Source of the DNA: Methanobacteriota archaeon
GTDB taxonomy: Archaea > Thermoplasmatota > Poseidoniia > Poseidoniales > Poseidoniaceae
Length of the DNA stretch: 5,172 bases
NCBI GenBank assembly: GCA_018623995.1
Contig: JAAZUV010000114.1
Coordinates: 1-5,172 of the forward strand
Reading direction: 5' to 3'
Below are positions 4,859 through 5,172 of this stretch, in pieces. The notes beneath the pieces are model-generated. The model made no database searches and was not told where the DNA came from. It saw nothing but the letters and a program-made list of their open reading frames with translations. Position numbers and translations under genes: made by a program. Every line of letters starts with the position of its first letter. The stretch's first letter is position 1.

Positions 4859-5172
4859 TCCCCCTTCAGCACACTAGCCAAGTCTGCTGTCAACGCTCGT
4901 CGTGTTGTCACCAATAAGGCAACGACAACGGCAGCAAAGACTGCCAAGGACACGAGAATGATCTGTGTCCATGGATAAACCAAGGTCCGTTGTATCGTCG
5001 TTGATGATCCTCCAAAGATTTGGAAGATGAATCCAAAGATGTCAAAGAAACCGTTGAAGGAGAGCGCCAATCCAGCTCCGAGAACGATACCGAGAGCCAT
5101 CGAAACAACAACGATGGAGAGAATCTCAAACAGAACCAATCGAATGATTTGGTTTGGAGAGGCTCCAATCGC
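4855..5172 (-). CDS. FtsX/MacB-like ABC permease, C-terminal end (partial)
   Basis: The final 105 residues of a membrane permease whose beginning lies beyond the right edge. The frame is open through 5172. The visible part opens with AIGASPNQIIRLVLFE, the typical FtsX-family stretch (alGas..qi.r..l.E) that precedes the third of four helices. A long hydrophobic segment follows at about 17-37, then a short outside loop of about 30 residues with aromatic Phe repeats, a last helix at about 68-89, and the closing RRALTADLASVLKGE, matching the family's common ending with Arg-Ala and a Leu-rich tail. It forms the membrane half of the transporter with the ATPase, which starts inside its stop codon. 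A TTG at 5139 is internal to the family domain and is not a real start. Confidence 0.9.
   Translation of the reverse strand, partial: AIGASPNQIIRLVLFEILSIVVVSMALGIVLGAGLALSFNGFFDIFGFIFQIFGGSSTTIQRTLVYPWTQIILVSLAVFAAVVVALLVTTRRALTADLASVLKGE
4860..4866 (-). promoter_or_regulatory. possible ribosome binding site for the ABC ATPase
   Basis: Minus-strand AAGGGGG lies 1 base before the ATG at 4858 but 7 bases before the ATG at 4852. If it acts as a Shine-Dalgarno site, the spacing favours the second ATG, although the ATGA overlap favours the first. The G-run is only a partial match to GGAGG. Confidence 0.3.

Overview
The window reads best as a piece of an archaeal genome, most plausibly a marine planktonic Euryarchaeote of the Poseidoniales (Marine Group II) type. 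This is an inference. It rests on an acidic secreted protein with many Asp-rich calcium loops followed by a membrane anchor, an archaeal-type GGTGA ribosome site, a possible TATA-like box about 25 bases before a start codon with no leader, and a C-terminal zinc ribbon on an otherwise ordinary ABC ATPase. No rRNA, tRNA or taxon-defining marker is present, so a marine bacterium cannot be excluded.

Region by region: (1) 27-1476, plus strand, a probable two-gene operon: a Rieske-type non-heme iron oxygenase alpha subunit and, 4 bases later, a small single-domain cupin. (2) 1481-2554, minus strand, convergent with the cupin and 4 bases from it: a secreted, single-pass membrane protein with thrombospondin type 3-like calcium loops. 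(3) 2555-2638, a short divergent promoter region. (4) 2639-3590, plus strand: a thioredoxin-fold lipoprotein with an unusual CxxxC active-site motif, then a stand-alone ChrR-type cupin. (5) 3582-5172, minus strand: an ABC-transporter operon read from the right edge. It holds the C-terminal end of an FtsX/MacB-type permease, its ATPase (with an AbrB-like hairpin and a zinc ribbon added at the C-terminus), and a small three-helix DUF3817 membrane protein. Both junctions in this operon are ATGA overlaps.

The window is densely packed. Convergent genes either nearly touch (gap 1477-1480) or overlap (3582-3590), and the longest stretch without a gene is about 84 bases. The most unusual items are the oxygenase, whose active site carries a bridging glutamate as in carnitine and choline-type oxygenases but whose Rieske motif reads YHGR; the CxxxC thioredoxin-like lipoprotein; and the three-part ABC ATPase. 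I see no mobile element, CRISPR array, defence system or RNA gene.
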